This document shows, piece by piece, positions 26,201 to 34,345 of a stretch of 64,000 nucleotides of DNA. Position 1 is the first letter of the stretch. Every line of letters begins with the position of its first letter. Under the pieces are notes generated by a model. It was given only the letters and a program-made list of their open reading frames with translations, had not been told where the DNA came from and ran no database searches. This DNA is from a virus, in IMG/VR virus record IMGVR_UViG_3300036884_000495, positions 53,625 through 117,624 of that record; one strand, 5' to 3'. The position numbers and the translations under genes were made by a program.

Positions 26201-28863
26201 GCGACCGCGGGAAGCAACCCAAAGGACTCCTTCTTCAAATCGCGGGGAGTAGCCCGAAGGAGGGCTTCTTCCAAAGTACGCTGCTCTCACGTCGCCAAGA
26301 CATGACGATGCGCGGGACGATCACCCCGGAGCCCGGACTCGGTCTCGATAGCGTGGGCCTGCCGGAGAAGAAGGCGCTCGACTTGTTCCGCCCCTTCGTC
26401 GTCAAGAAGCTGATTGATATGGGTGCTGCAAACACGCCACGCGAAGCACACACGCTCTTGGCGGAGCCGGGCAAGAAAGACCCGATGGTCTACAAGGCCC
26501 TCGACCACGTGATGGCGGAGCGGCCTGTGCTCCTCAAGCGCGACCCGTCGCTGCATAAGCATAGCGTCCAAGCGTTCTGGTCCCAACGTGTAGGTGGAAA
26601 GGCGATACAGATACACCCCCTGGTTACAGGTGGGTTCGGGGCGGACTTTGATGGGGACAGTATGGCTGTGTATGTCCCAATCGGGAAGGAAGCCGTAGAA
26701 GAAGCGAAGAAAATGCTGCCCTCGGCGAACATCTATAACGAGGCGAGCGGCAAGGTGATGTACCAACCGACGTTGGAGTCAAGTCTTGGCCTATTCAAGT
26801 TATCGCGCGTCACGGGAGATGGCAAGCAGAAGTTCGACTCGCATGCGGACCTGCTCAAGGCTGCGCAGACGGGCGCACTAAAGGTTACTGACAAGGCCGA
26901 GGTGAACGGTAAGGCGACAACTGCAGGGCGCATCATGTTGGCCGCTGCGCTGCCTGATGCCTTCCACACGGACATCATGCACAACCTCGATATGCGCCTG
27001 AATAAGAAGGGCGTCGACAAGCTGTATACGACGGTGGCGAAGGAGCACACGCACGACTTCGCGGATGTCTCCTCGAGGTTGATGCGCCTGGGATACGACG
27101 CCTCCTTCGGCGCCATCAAGATTCAGAACCCCAATACGGCGGGAACCGCGGGCGCTGTGGAGAAGGAAGGCGAGAACCCGAAGGGGCACGTACAGTTCCT
27201 GGCTATGGGAACGCACTCCCTTAGTTTGGCCGACTTCACTCCAGACAAGGCGACGCGAGACCCTATCGTGGCGGCTACGCAGACGCAGGTAAACAGCATC
27301 AACGCGCGCAGGGACATCGGAGACAAAGAGAAGGAGCATCACGTGAAGGAGGCGTGGTTCGACGCCACAGAGAAGATGGTGAAGGAGCACGATGCCAAGA
27401 TGGAGAAGCAGCCAAACAACCTGTTCCTCATGCAGCAGGCCGGCGTGAAGCCCTCCCCAGACCAGTACAGGCAGCTGCGCCTCGCGCCCATGCTGATGGT
27501 TGACAGCCTGAACAAAGTCATCGCCAAGCCTGTGACCAAGAGTTACTCCGAGGGCCTCGATGTGGGCTCCTACTGGTCTCAGATGTCTGGTGCCCGGCGC
27601 GGCTCGGTGCTCAAGGTGCAAGAAGTGCAGGAGCCTGGGTACTTCACCAAGCAGCTGATGAACACCACCATGGGCATACAAGTCACGACGCCCGACTGCG
27701 GGACCTCGCAAGGTTTGCACATACCCGTGCATTCGCAGGACATCTTCGATCGCACGTTGGCGCAGGACCACACGTTCGGCGGCGTGACCTATGCGAAGGA
27801 TTCCATCATCACCCCACAGGTGGCATCAGCCATCAAGTCGGCAGACAAGAATGCCACGCTGCTCGTCCGATCCACGATGAAGTGTGAGCATGGCAACGGC
27901 GTTTGCCAGAAGTGCGCAGGACTTTCCCCCACAGGGCAGCACTACGACATCGGCACGAACGTGGGCGTACTTGCTACGCAAGCCCTCGGTGAACGCGCCA
28001 CGCAACTCACACTCAAAGCCTTTCACTCAGGAGGCCTCGCCACGCGCGGGCCCAGTATGGTCAACAGCTTCCTTCGCGTGCAGCAGCTGACGTCGCTGCC
28101 GAAGGAGATCCCCAACGCCGCACGATTGGCAGAGAGGGACGGCACCATCGAAAAGATCGAGGAAGATCCCACAGGGCACATCGCATACATTGGGGGCGTC
28201 GCACACCATATCCCCAACGACCAATTCGGTAACCCGTTGTTCAAGCCACCACCCGGTGAGACAGAGACAGAGGGCCCAGGAGGCCTGAAGTGGGGCGGTA
28301 TCCAGGTGGGCATGAAGGTAAAGGCGGGGCAGTCTTTGACCGATCCCTCGCGTACGGACATCAATCCCCACGACCTTTATCGCGTGACGGGTAATATGTC
28401 AGAAGTGCAGAACCAGATGGTGACCGAACTCCACGACATCTACGGGCGCGAAGGCGTGCGTAGGCAGAACGTAGAGACGGCCATGCGTGGGCTGGGAGAC
28501 CTCACAAGAGTCGTGGATTCTGGCGACCACGAGCACTTGGTCAAAGGACAGTTCACGTCGAGAGCCGCAGTGCAGGTGGCGAACAAGGAGCTTGTAGCGA
28601 ATGGGCTACAGCCGGTGCAGCACACGCCTATACTCAAGGGCATCGAAGTGATGCCGCTCGAAATACAAGAAGACTGGATGGCGAAGTTGAATCACCAGCG
28701 TCTACGTACTAGCCTGCAGGAAAGCGCTTCCCTTGGAGCCGCCTCTAACCTCCACGGCACAAACCCAGTAAGCGGCATGGCGTACGGCGCTCAATTCGGC
28801 ATGACCCAAAAAGATAAGTACGTCCACCCAGAGCTCAAAGACGTGCCGAACTACGCCTACTAA
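20230..28863 (+). CDS. Fused beta-beta' multisubunit-type RNA polymerase with two inteins
   Basis: The 2877-residue precursor leaves about 2160 residues after removal of two inteins. Beta signatures in order: HSYIVDGQEYQVDSQWRLK, HTPEG/SKTGVTSHL (canonical TPEGPNIGLI), GYNFEDGVVISE near 988, GDKIAGRYGNKGII near 1128, ALNP/CGIPGRMNMGQ, and the beta C-terminal clamp YSMLAHGATANIREMQTWKS. Beta' signatures follow in the same chain: THIALPEPVPNPVFE, LTNLPVIPPLMRPS, ITPEPGLGLDSVGLPEKKA, VLLKRDPSLHKHSVQAFW, the catalytic GADFDGDSMAV near 2137, zinc-site residues TPDCGTSQG and CEHGNGVCQKC, and the trigger-loop motif GERATQLTLKAFHSGG near 2587. It would transcribe phage genes. No alpha, omega or sigma gene is seen here. 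The fusion point lies near residues 1740-1790. Confidence 0.95.
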   Translation: MAYLDPKQAFADLKTNVLEGLEAHFPITGTKQSVHLEGLDVRENKHDVGDLQAQHQTKLDGGSWGAPVYGTLALKNNETGAVIDRKTIKLADLPQMTQRHSYIVDGQEYQVDSQWRLKQGAYTRRRDNGQLETQFNTLGKKGFDITFNPENKVFSMTRGSSENIPVYTLMKHLGVDDTSLEKSWGKDILDANKSARGVNTALDRFYKADKKRAPATPDEAKQHFIDSMLGAKLRPDSTEITLGKPYTHVNGDVFHAATTKMIGVQRGDIPEDQRDSLVFKDLRTVADIAKDQLTNFNTVSAMKKRVGRKINTATSVREVVRSDMLSAPVRSAFTGNSLSRVADQVNPVEMITSSFQTTITGPGGIQSDHQISETAKLISPSHIGFLDPAHTPEGCFDECTEVFTSSGWVPWPSVTQATYFACLVDDRLEFHLSSELQDYEYSGRMYGLRKPGFEYLVTPNHRMLCRPLDDGTVYRVVRADEMHEKPRFFKAGHEPYVGQNAARYALPYVPGNNSSKNVADVDFGDWAEFVGWFLSEGSCRYEESSSAYMIKVFQSEINTACCRRIEALLDRLGFTWCLSEREHGRNVYTVATKQLAWYMRQLGTGPFDKHMLPEMHDWPVHARYRLMESLMLGDGRLNHTHKKAKQQGYAYTTTSPALALDVERVIISLGWAAHICRYEDKREERYKDVYEVRLLLHKESSTRMSSRRRGECPYYTLDYSGRVYCATVPGSFLYVRRNGKHPIWLGNSKTGVTSHLPLFVTKEGNRPMIPVFNLKTQQMDRIDPVTFHNSKVVMPDQVTWDKNKPTAVANTITISSKGNELADGTLKGSDYVMRHPSQLFSLTTNLIPFLNNNSGNRVSYATHHIEQAISLHDRDAPLVQVGTGRQDGIKTFEDLVGRQSAHTSPTAGTVTAITANHIMVTGKDGEKKIGIYNNFPLNDPKSVLHSTPVVKVGDQVTAGQLVADNNFTRNGTLALGKNLRVAFVPLKGYNFEDGVVISETGAQKMSSEHMHKPSTILGPGTITGLDKYKALHPTGFERDQLAKLGDDGIVRIGQIVQPGDPLVVASKPYESKGSMSLSRIRKSLSAQNMDASLAWKTDHPGEVVGVHQDDKGNVTVHVKTIEPMQVGDKIAGRYGNKGIITAVVPDHEMPHTIDDKGVKSPIEMALNPCYDDQTEFLTKRGWVLGKDLQDHDFLGTVNPQTFCLEYQRPVEGISRQQYKGKMYFLQNRELELCVTPNHRNFVATRCTDALGVLDLEYLPEGLFRLEEARSHFGRARRFLKTARWAGVDPGVIVIRAGTQRLTGPKQSSLTIASADFAEFMGWYISEGYCSYNKASGAYGINICQARAANPKKHAKIEGLLMRLGLAYTVRDTEFQVRHKGLYEYLRPLGLCADKYIPEDIQQLPPALLRIFLDTYLAGDGNTRYEPARGHYNTRRFTTTSSRLVDDLQIVALKLGLVVNKHKPTTRKNKPGAPCFDSAVGSRNKAPWANWSEDTKENQVEAWVDYSGVVYCAEVPNHTLVTRRGGTVVVSGNCGIPGRMNMGQVLETAAAKIAHKTGQTYIVNNFEHGVDALDKVKKELKAHGLSDTEVLHDPMSGQELGPALVGMQHILKLNFQIDKKVSTRSGMPLDGAEAEHYDADTLIPSGGGKTGGQSMGNLGMYSMLAHGATANIREMQTWKSEGADRKERWDSPHHEIWNAIQNGDIPPPPKKTFAFQKFEDTLRAAGIDVQKKGHQMLLTPLTNQQVLKMSKGELPEPGYVTFAKPDANGEPTTRKGGLFDPVLTGGHGGKNWTHIALPEPVPNPVFENAIQRITGLTKKEYTDVTTGEKAISKDTGKIVPLGTKNAIAGGAGIAHILGQMDVKEELAKAQKSLDSYNIPDNIAHREGTQEIDKRSKKVRYLTALDNAGIHPKDAYVLTNLPVIPPLMRPSSFLPSGDVNHADVNQLYAAIGDISGAMKDKNYKFLSDHDKKIDRANMYDGVKALMGVGENWGDRGKQPKGLLLQIAGSSPKEGFFQSTLLSRRQDMTMRGTITPEPGLGLDSVGLPEKKALDLFRPFVVKKLIDMGAANTPREAHTLLAEPGKKDPMVYKALDHVMAERPVLLKRDPSLHKHSVQAFWSQRVGGKAIQIHPLVTGGFGADFDGDSMAVYVPIGKEAVEEAKKMLPSANIYNEASGKVMYQPTLESSLGLFKLSRVTGDGKQKFDSHADLLKAAQTGALKVTDKAEVNGKATTAGRIMLAAALPDAFHTDIMHNLDMRLNKKGVDKLYTTVAKEHTHDFADVSSRLMRLGYDASFGAIKIQNPNTAGTAGAVEKEGENPKGHVQFLAMGTHSLSLADFTPDKATRDPIVAATQTQVNSINARRDIGDKEKEHHVKEAWFDATEKMVKEHDAKMEKQPNNLFLMQQAGVKPSPDQYRQLRLAPMLMVDSLNKVIAKPVTKSYSEGLDVGSYWSQMSGARRGSVLKVQEVQEPGYFTKQLMNTTMGIQVTTPDCGTSQGLHIPVHSQDIFDRTLAQDHTFGGVTYAKDSIITPQVASAIKSADKNATLLVRSTMKCEHGNGVCQKCAGLSPTGQHYDIGTNVGVLATQALGERATQLTLKAFHSGGLATRGPSMVNSFLRVQQLTSLPKEIPNAARLAERDGTIEKIEEDPTGHIAYIGGVAHHIPNDQFGNPLFKPPPGETETEGPGGLKWGGIQVGMKVKAGQSLTDPSRTDINPHDLYRVTGNMSEVQNQMVTELHDIYGREGVRRQNVETAMRGLGDLTRVVDSGDHEHLVKGQFTSRAAVQVANKELVANGLQPVQHTPILKGIEVMPLEIQEDWMAKLNHQRLRTSLQESASLGAASNLHGTNPVSGMAYGAQFGMTQKDKYVHPELKDVPNYAY
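21412..22470 (+). mobile_element. Intein 1 of the RNA polymerase gene (beta TPEG site)
   Basis: A 353-residue intein starting CFDECTEVFTSSGW and ending HPIWLGN before Ser+1. Block B is LVTPNHRMLC. Endonuclease-like helices are WAEFVGWFLSEGS and RLMESLMLGDGRL. It interrupts the beta motif TPEG|SKTGV, one of the most conserved points of the subunit. The penultimate residue is Gly instead of His. It resembles intein 2 of the same gene (FVGWFLSEG versus FMGWYISEG). Confidence 0.93.
23734..24825 (+). mobile_element. Intein 2 of the RNA polymerase gene (beta NP|GIPGRMN site)
   Basis: A 364-residue intein starting CYDDQTEFLTKRGW and ending VVVSGN before Cys+1. Block B is CVTPNHRNFV. Endonuclease-like helices are FAEFMGWYISEGY and LRIFLDTYLAGDG. 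It splits the beta motif ALNP|CGIPGRMN (canonical NPLGVPSRMN). The penultimate residue is Gly, the terminal Asn is present and the +1 nucleophile is Cys. Confidence 0.93.
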
Positions 28864-30174
28864 ATGTCCAAGAACATCACCAGTCCGAAGACCAACACGA
28901 AGTCCCCGATGGAGCGCACAAGCATGCGCACCTCGTGGACGCAACCTGCAGGGGGCACCGCCGCCTTCATCCACGAGGCGCGGGTTGTGGACTACAACTT
29001 GGTGACGTGGACGGTGGACGTGCGCACGCAGTACGACCAGAAGTTCTATCCGAACATCCAGGTGGGCGGCCCGTACATGCACCCGAATCGTGGTGAGGGC
29101 TTCTATGCGATGCCGGACATCAACGCCAAGTGCCTGGTGTGCATTCCCAGCGACGGTCCGCCGCCATACATCTTCACGTTCATCATGCCGATGGAGACGC
29201 CAGAGGATCCGGCGGGCAGCACCGCCACTACTGCGGCAGCCACGACGGCCGCACAGAGCGCAACGGCGCAAGCCGGAGCAAGCCAAGGTGCTGTGTTCTC
29301 CGGTGGGCGTACACGGGCAAAGCCTGGTGACATGGTTTGGAAGGGCCGCGATGGCAACTTCGTAGTCCTACACCGAGGCGGCGTCCTGCAGATTGGATCA
29401 ACGGAACTCGCACAACGAATCTACATCCCGCTCGGGAACATCATCACGGACATCAGCCAGAACTACGAGCACCATAACTCTGGGGGCTCAATCAACTGGG
29501 GGCTGTCTTCCAGCTACACGGACGACAACGCAGAAACGTCCTTCCTCCAGACGTTTCGAACGTTTGTGAACAACGACATGGCCGACGTGCGCGTAGCCAT
29601 AGGCTACGTCCACCAACCGGTGCCGGAGCCGCCGGGCGGAGAGGCGGCGAACAATGCGGGCATGAACATCGGTGTGGATGCAAATGGGGACGGCACCATC
29701 GTCGCCGAGTTTGTGATCGCCCCCGGAGGCTTCACAACCGAATCGGGAGCACCCACAGGGGACGCCGCGAAGCTGTCGGTCATCCGACTGTTCTTCGACT
29801 CGAATGGCGGCGCATTCCTGCGCGCACAAGCGAGCCTGAACGTGCGCGTAGGCAAGAAGCTACGTCTCGCTGTGAATGACCTCGTGGTCGAAGCAGACAA
29901 CAACATCCAGATGTCCGCGAAAGGATCTGCGCGCATAGCGGGTGCCGCCGGCGTACAGATCACAGCGGCTTCTGGTGCCGTTGTACTCAATGGCGGCGGT
30001 TCGCCCGTGGCCGTTGTGGGGTCCGCGGTAGATGTACTTATCTCCATGCCGATCCCAATCAGCGTAATGGTGGGCACGACGCCGACGACTGGCGTGATCC
30101 TTGGCGGCGCGAAGCTGACAGGGTTTGTAGTGAGCGGATCTCCAACAGTGCTCGCACCCGGACCGGGGGGTTGA
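28864..30174 (+). CDS. Baseplate/tail hub-like protein (gpV/gp5 OB-fold type, tentative)
   Basis: A 436-residue protein. The N-terminal region (about 35-110: AARVV-type strands EARVVDYNLVTWTVDVRTQ, GEGFYAMPDINAKCLVCIPS) resembles the OB-fold of phage baseplate assembly proteins gpV/gp5. The C-terminal third has beta-repeat character (VVEADNNIQMSAKGSARIAG, AAGVQITAASGAVVLNGGGS) like spike or beta-helix segments, ending in a Gly/Pro-rich tail. An Ala/Thr-rich linker lies near residues 118-145. It starts immediately after the RNA polymerase stop, with no clear ribosome-binding site, so translation is probably coupled. The role is inferred from pattern only. Confidence 0.6.
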   Translation: MSKNITSPKTNTKSPMERTSMRTSWTQPAGGTAAFIHEARVVDYNLVTWTVDVRTQYDQKFYPNIQVGGPYMHPNRGEGFYAMPDINAKCLVCIPSDGPPPYIFTFIMPMETPEDPAGSTATTAAATTAAQSATAQAGASQGAVFSGGRTRAKPGDMVWKGRDGNFVVLHRGGVLQIGSTELAQRIYIPLGNIITDISQNYEHHNSGGSINWGLSSSYTDDNAETSFLQTFRTFVNNDMADVRVAIGYVHQPVPEPPGGEAANNAGMNIGVDANGDGTIVAEFVIAPGGFTTESGAPTGDAAKLSVIRLFFDSNGGAFLRAQASLNVRVGKKLRLAVNDLVVEADNNIQMSAKGSARIAGAAGVQITAASGAVVLNGGGSPVAVVGSAVDVLISMPIPISVMVGTTPTTGVILGGAKLTGFVVSGSPTVLAPGPGG

Positions 30175-30175
30175 T

Positions 30176-30808
30176 ATGGCAGTAGGTACCCCAAAGAGTG
30201 GGACGCTCGGTGCGTTCAACGTGGGTTTGGCTACAAGCGTGGCGACACTGGTGCCTCTGGGCGCGCAGGTGGACGCGCTCATTGCTGCGGGCATCGGACC
30301 CTTTCAAGAAGACCTAAGCGCGCGCTTGAATGCTGCCGTAAGTGCGTCGGCGACTCTGAGTGTCGCAGTAGGGAATCCGTTTGCAGGCATTCAATCCGTA
30401 CTGATGTCGCTGTCGGGCATTCAGCAGGCGCTTCAATTGGCGCTCCAGTACCCCACCCCCACGCTGCAGTACAGCGAGCAACTCAGTACGCTGATGGCGC
30501 TGTCTGGAACACTGGCCGCGGAGTTGGGCGCACTTCAGCAGGTGATACAACAGTCCAACCAGATAAAGACGGCGGCGCTGCGAGGCGCAGCTGACTTATC
30601 CGCAGGCGTCAACGCCGGCCCTGCCTTTTTCTTCGACTTCAATGGTTCGCTAGGAGCAGTGGGTGGCGAGCTTGCTAGCCTCTGTGTCGGCGGGCTTATT
30701 GACGGCACCAATACAATAACCCCAACGCAGCAGGTTTACGGGATCGTGCTTCTGAGCTCCGTACCTTCTGTTCAAACCGCACTAAGTGCAATAATCAAGG
30801 CACCATGA
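30176..30808 (+). CDS. Tail/baseplate-region hypothetical protein, 210 aa
   Basis: A 210-residue Ala/Leu/Ser-rich, mostly helical protein with an extended central helix region (SEQLSTLMALSGTLAAELGA, LQQVIQQSNQIKTAAL) containing one IKTAA motif. The C-terminus is hydrophobic (QQVYGIVLLSSVPSVQTALS). It sits between the baseplate-like gene and a large KTA-rich protein, overlapping the latter by 4 bases (ATGA). A tail or baseplate structural role is likely from context. Confidence 0.65.
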   Translation: MAVGTPKSGTLGAFNVGLATSVATLVPLGAQVDALIAAGIGPFQEDLSARLNAAVSASATLSVAVGNPFAGIQSVLMSLSGIQQALQLALQYPTPTLQYSEQLSTLMALSGTLAAELGALQQVIQQSNQIKTAALRGAADLSAGVNAGPAFFFDFNGSLGAVGGELASLCVGGLIDGTNTITPTQQVYGIVLLSSVPSVQTALSAIIKAP

Positions 30809-32910
30809 GCAACGCGCAGCACCTGTTCTTCCAGCCTGATACCGCCTTTGTCGAGAAGACCGCGGGCGAGGTTGACCTTCCTGACGATCCAAATCAATGG
30901 GCGCAGGTGATTCTCCAAGAACTGTACAAGCAGGTGCCGTACATCACGGACTACCAGCCGCACGTGCAGATGGAGCGCACCGATGCAGAGCGCGGGTACG
31001 GACTCGGACACGTGGAGATCCAGAACCAGACGGAGGCTCCACAAGAGACCCCGCAGGATCAACTGGATGCCGCCGGTGTTCGTACCGTGCGCATTCCCTT
31101 CGTTGTACGCGAGAAGAAGTTGTCGCCGTTCGACCTTTTGATCAACGACACAGGCGCTGTGATTCCTCTCACGGAGAACCGCCTTCGCCAGGCCCTCTTC
31201 CGACCGCAGGCCTTCGACGTCACCAGCCGTACGCCCGGCGACCAAAGCATGATCGGTCAGCTCTATCCTCCGTACCGTCAGAACTACGGATTCGGCGGTG
31301 GCGGTATGGCCATGAACGCCGCAGGCGGCATGGGCATCGGCAAAGTCGGGCATGTAACTGCCTTGGAGCAGTTTCTCACGCCTAAGACTGCGGCAGCCGC
31401 GGCTCCCTGCGCATCTGCTGTAAAGAAGCCGGTGGGTGTGGTGAAGCATGGTTCGATCCTCGAAGCCATTCTTCCGACGCTCGATGAGAACGACCGCGCG
31501 CGGTTGGTGGACGAAGTCACCAAGCAGGCACAAGCCTTGTTCGCGCGATCCTCTATTGGGTCTTCTCGCTTTCAAGATGCCGTGTCGTTGGTGCTTGATG
31601 GCGAAGAGAGCGTGAAGAGCGCGGCGTGGGAGCAGTGGCTCAAGGCCGACGTCGTCCAAGTGCAGAAGGTGGCTTCGGGCTACCGTGTGAAGACGGCAAG
31701 CCACCGCTATTGGGATCCGCAAGTATCCGTCGTCGATCGCGGGGATGTGGTCCGCGCATATGGGGCGGAAGTTGCCCTGAACACCGACCTCACGGGCTGC
31801 TGCACGGTTGCAAGCGGCCTCACAAAGATGGCTTCAGAAGAAGCTGTCGTGCCTCCGAGCATCGTCAAGGAACCCGGCGCTTACAAAGTAATGGATTCCA
31901 ACGGGCAGGAGCATGTGGGCTACGTAGTGCCGACGCTTATCAGCGCAGGTGACTTCGAGTTGCCTATCTCGCTCTTCACCAATGGGAGCGTAGTCGCCAT
32001 TCAGAGTGAGATCTACGGGGTGCCCGCGGGCGATATCAGTCTCCCCTTCGGCCCCATCGGGCATAGCGGCGCGTTCTACACGATGGGTGGTTCGGGTGTG
32101 CGCATGCTGTCGCCCGTGGAGCTGCAGGACTCCATCACGCTCGAGGGCCAACCGCGCACGTACAACGGAACGACCTTCGAGGGGTCACCCATTCAGATCT
32201 CCATCCAAGACAACATCACGGACATCACGCCCGTGTCTGAGGGGCGCGTGCTCATTCCCACCTCGTGGAAGTGGCTGGCGCTCGATGGTGCGCAACACAT
32301 TACCCTCGTGAATGGGGACGCAGCGACAGCGTTGCATCCAGAGAACAAGCTCGCCAACGTGTCCGTGATCTCCGACGGCATGTCCTTCTCTCTGGAAGGC
32401 GTTCCGCTGCAGAAGATTGCGAACGACCAAAAGCGCTTCCTCAACTTGGACGACGCCATGTTCCTGCTCGCAGGACTCGGCGTGGACCCGCACTACGGCA
32501 CGCAGAAGCTTGCAGAAGCCATCGCGTACAAGGCGCCTGCGATCATCAAGATTGCACGCGTTGTGGAACGCAAAGAGGACCTCTTCGAGAAGGCGATGGA
32601 CAAGGCCGCAGGAGTCATCGCGTCGGTCGCGGGACTACAGCAGCCACTTCTTCTGAAGGAAGCCGCGAGCTTCCCCGACCCTCAGATGGTGGACACTGTC
32701 CTCAGTCTCGGATTCATCAACCCCGAGAACATCATGACGTTCGTCAGCTACCTGCCCGATCTAGAAGACGCGCAGGAGAAACTCTGCGAACTTCTATTCG
32801 GTGTGCGCCTAGGTTTGTCGAACGTTCCCCAGTCCGCAGTAGAACGCGGCGTGCGTTCTATCGAAGAAGTGATTGAAGGCCTGAAGATTCTCGGCTTCCA
32901 AGGTTCTTGA
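30805..32910 (+). CDS. Large virion-type protein with KTA motifs, 701 aa
   Basis: A 701-residue protein of unknown family with many K-x-A motifs (AFVEKTAGEVD, LTPKTAAAAAP, VQKVASGYRVKTASHRY, LTKMASEEAV, KAAGVIASV). The N-terminal domain (about 25-165) is followed by a Gly/Met-rich linker (NYGFGGGGMAMNAAGGMGIG), a helical middle, and a beta-rich segment (about 350-520: VVAIQSEIYGVPAGDISLPF, RVLIPTSWKWLALDG). The C-terminal helices are acidic. Motif content and location in the tail region suggest a virion component, possibly proteolytically processed. Confidence 0.72.
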   Translation: MSNAQHLFFQPDTAFVEKTAGEVDLPDDPNQWAQVILQELYKQVPYITDYQPHVQMERTDAERGYGLGHVEIQNQTEAPQETPQDQLDAAGVRTVRIPFVVREKKLSPFDLLINDTGAVIPLTENRLRQALFRPQAFDVTSRTPGDQSMIGQLYPPYRQNYGFGGGGMAMNAAGGMGIGKVGHVTALEQFLTPKTAAAAAPCASAVKKPVGVVKHGSILEAILPTLDENDRARLVDEVTKQAQALFARSSIGSSRFQDAVSLVLDGEESVKSAAWEQWLKADVVQVQKVASGYRVKTASHRYWDPQVSVVDRGDVVRAYGAEVALNTDLTGCCTVASGLTKMASEEAVVPPSIVKEPGAYKVMDSNGQEHVGYVVPTLISAGDFELPISLFTNGSVVAIQSEIYGVPAGDISLPFGPIGHSGAFYTMGGSGVRMLSPVELQDSITLEGQPRTYNGTTFEGSPIQISIQDNITDITPVSEGRVLIPTSWKWLALDGAQHITLVNGDAATALHPENKLANVSVISDGMSFSLEGVPLQKIANDQKRFLNLDDAMFLLAGLGVDPHYGTQKLAEAIAYKAPAIIKIARVVERKEDLFEKAMDKAAGVIASVAGLQQPLLLKEAASFPDPQMVDTVLSLGFINPENIMTFVSYLPDLEDAQEKLCELLFGVRLGLSNVPQSAVERGVRSIEEVIEGLKILGFQGS

Positions 32911-32943
32911 TCCACAGCGACGTGCATGCGATATGCTCCTTGA

Positions 32944-33873
32944 ATGATCTCAAGGAGCCCCGCCGAGTACTACATAAAGTACATGATGCTTCTTCCGGCT
33001 GCCATGGCAGACGCGGACATCGTGCGCAAGTTGCGCGATCAGCAGCTTGACTACCCTGGTGCGCAGTATCTGAAGCTACTGCGCGCGTCCCTTACGCCCC
33101 CGCAGCCTTTCTACCCCACGGTACAAACGCACGCGCCCTCGTATAGGTTCCTGCAGTACCACCGTGTGCACAAGCTGTTCTTCCCCGATGAACACATGCA
33201 CAAAGCAGCGTGGTTACTGCAGCATCCGCGAGGGAAAGAAGTCATCGAGTCGCTTCTACTTACGGCGGAAACCCCCGAGAAGATTGTGCAGCGACTCGCC
33301 TACTTGGGATTTCAGACGGTGACGGAGCAAGCGGTCGCGTACTACAAGCACTTCTTCTTGAACCCGGAGCTTGTGAGTCCTATGGAGATGGCGGCGTTGA
33401 TCGTCATCCGCGTGGAGGACATACTGCTTGAAGGGGATGACAGGGAGACGCAGATCCGGTACAAGGCAATGAAAAGCGCCATGTACTCGGACCCCCGTTA
33501 CCGCGCCGTGACGTCAGTGAATAAAGAGACGGCCGCCATGGGCCTGCAACTACGCCACGGGGTAACTCCAGATCGTGTGGGGTTCAGTAAGTTGCTGACG
33601 TCCATACAGCAGACAGGGGCGACGGCGGTACTCGAGGCTGTCAACCGAAGGGGGCCCAAGGATGCACAAAACGCACGGGACTATATGTCTGTAGTAGATA
33701 TCGCCTCTCGCACATTGAAAGAGATGGGTGACGGGGATGGGAACTTTAGTAAGGCAATCATAGCCCTCGGTACGGACAAGCGCGAGGTGCCTGGCGTTCT
33801 GCAGATGACAGAGGGTAACTACACAGACGGCGTGAGTACGGGCACAGGAGAGAAAACAAATGCAAGCAAGTGA
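32944..33873 (+). CDS. Hypothetical protein near the terminase; small-terminase candidate
   Basis: A 309-residue mainly helical protein (SPAEYYIKYMMLLPAAMADA, EKIVQRLAYLGFQTVTEQAV). The segment around residues 95-130 could form a small helix-turn-helix-like unit. It lies two genes ahead of the large terminase, a position where small terminase subunits often sit, but no signature proves this. The C-terminus is polar (MTEGNYTDGVSTGTGEKTNA). It overlaps the next gene by 14 bases. No good ribosome-binding site precedes the ATG. Confidence 0.62.
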   Translation: MISRSPAEYYIKYMMLLPAAMADADIVRKLRDQQLDYPGAQYLKLLRASLTPPQPFYPTVQTHAPSYRFLQYHRVHKLFFPDEHMHKAAWLLQHPRGKEVIESLLLTAETPEKIVQRLAYLGFQTVTEQAVAYYKHFFLNPELVSPMEMAALIVIRVEDILLEGDDRETQIRYKAMKSAMYSDPRYRAVTSVNKETAAMGLQLRHGVTPDRVGFSKLLTSIQQTGATAVLEAVNRRGPKDAQNARDYMSVVDIASRTLKEMGDGDGNFSKAIIALGTDKREVPGVLQMTEGNYTDGVSTGTGEKTNASK

Positions 33874-34345
33874 ACAGAACATCGGAATCCTCGGCGTCGA
33901 TGGCAGGGACGACGTACATGAAGCCTTCCAGGGTACGTATGACCCCAACGACCCAAAGCACATGGCGCCCATACCTTTGGAGTTTGTGCCCACGAAGCTT
34001 CGGTACTTCAATGCGGAACACACAGTATCCGGGGGCAACATCGTCATTCACTTCTACGTATCCGATAACGTGCGAACGCAGTGGAAGATGGACTACATCG
34101 AGCACTGGTGGCTGAACGACTTCGCTACCAATATGAGTACGGTGGCGCAGGAGCACTTCGAGGCCACCGTTCCGCGCATCTTGGCGAAGTACACCCACGA
34201 AGCTGCGAGTTGGTGGTTCAGGGCACAGGGGTATGACTATCTTCTCGATGTAGCCGGCTTTCTTCGCGCTTTCTATGAGCGGCTTGACGAAACGATTCAC
34301 TCTTCGCTTCAGCAAGGAGCCGCTGCTCCAGTGGGTACGGCTTGA
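33860..34345 (+). CDS. Hypothetical protein, 161 aa
   Basis: A 161-residue protein rich in aromatic residues (YIEHWWLNDFATNMSTVAQE, AASWWFRAQGYDYLLDVAGF). It starts ATG at 33860 after CAGGAGAG, a good ribosome-binding site, inside the end of the preceding gene. Its last 128 bases are overlapped by the antisense gene at 34218-34613. Family not recognised; context is terminase and packaging. Confidence 0.68.
   Translation: MQASEQNIGILGVDGRDDVHEAFQGTYDPNDPKHMAPIPLEFVPTKLRYFNAEHTVSGGNIVIHFYVSDNVRTQWKMDYIEHWWLNDFATNMSTVAQEHFEATVPRILAKYTHEAASWWFRAQGYDYLLDVAGFLRAFYERLDETIHSSLQQGAAAPVGTA

Noticed and set aside
26878-27771. Antisense frame of 297 residues inside the RNA polymerase gene
   Set aside because: It lies opposite highly conserved beta' motifs and has shadow-type composition.
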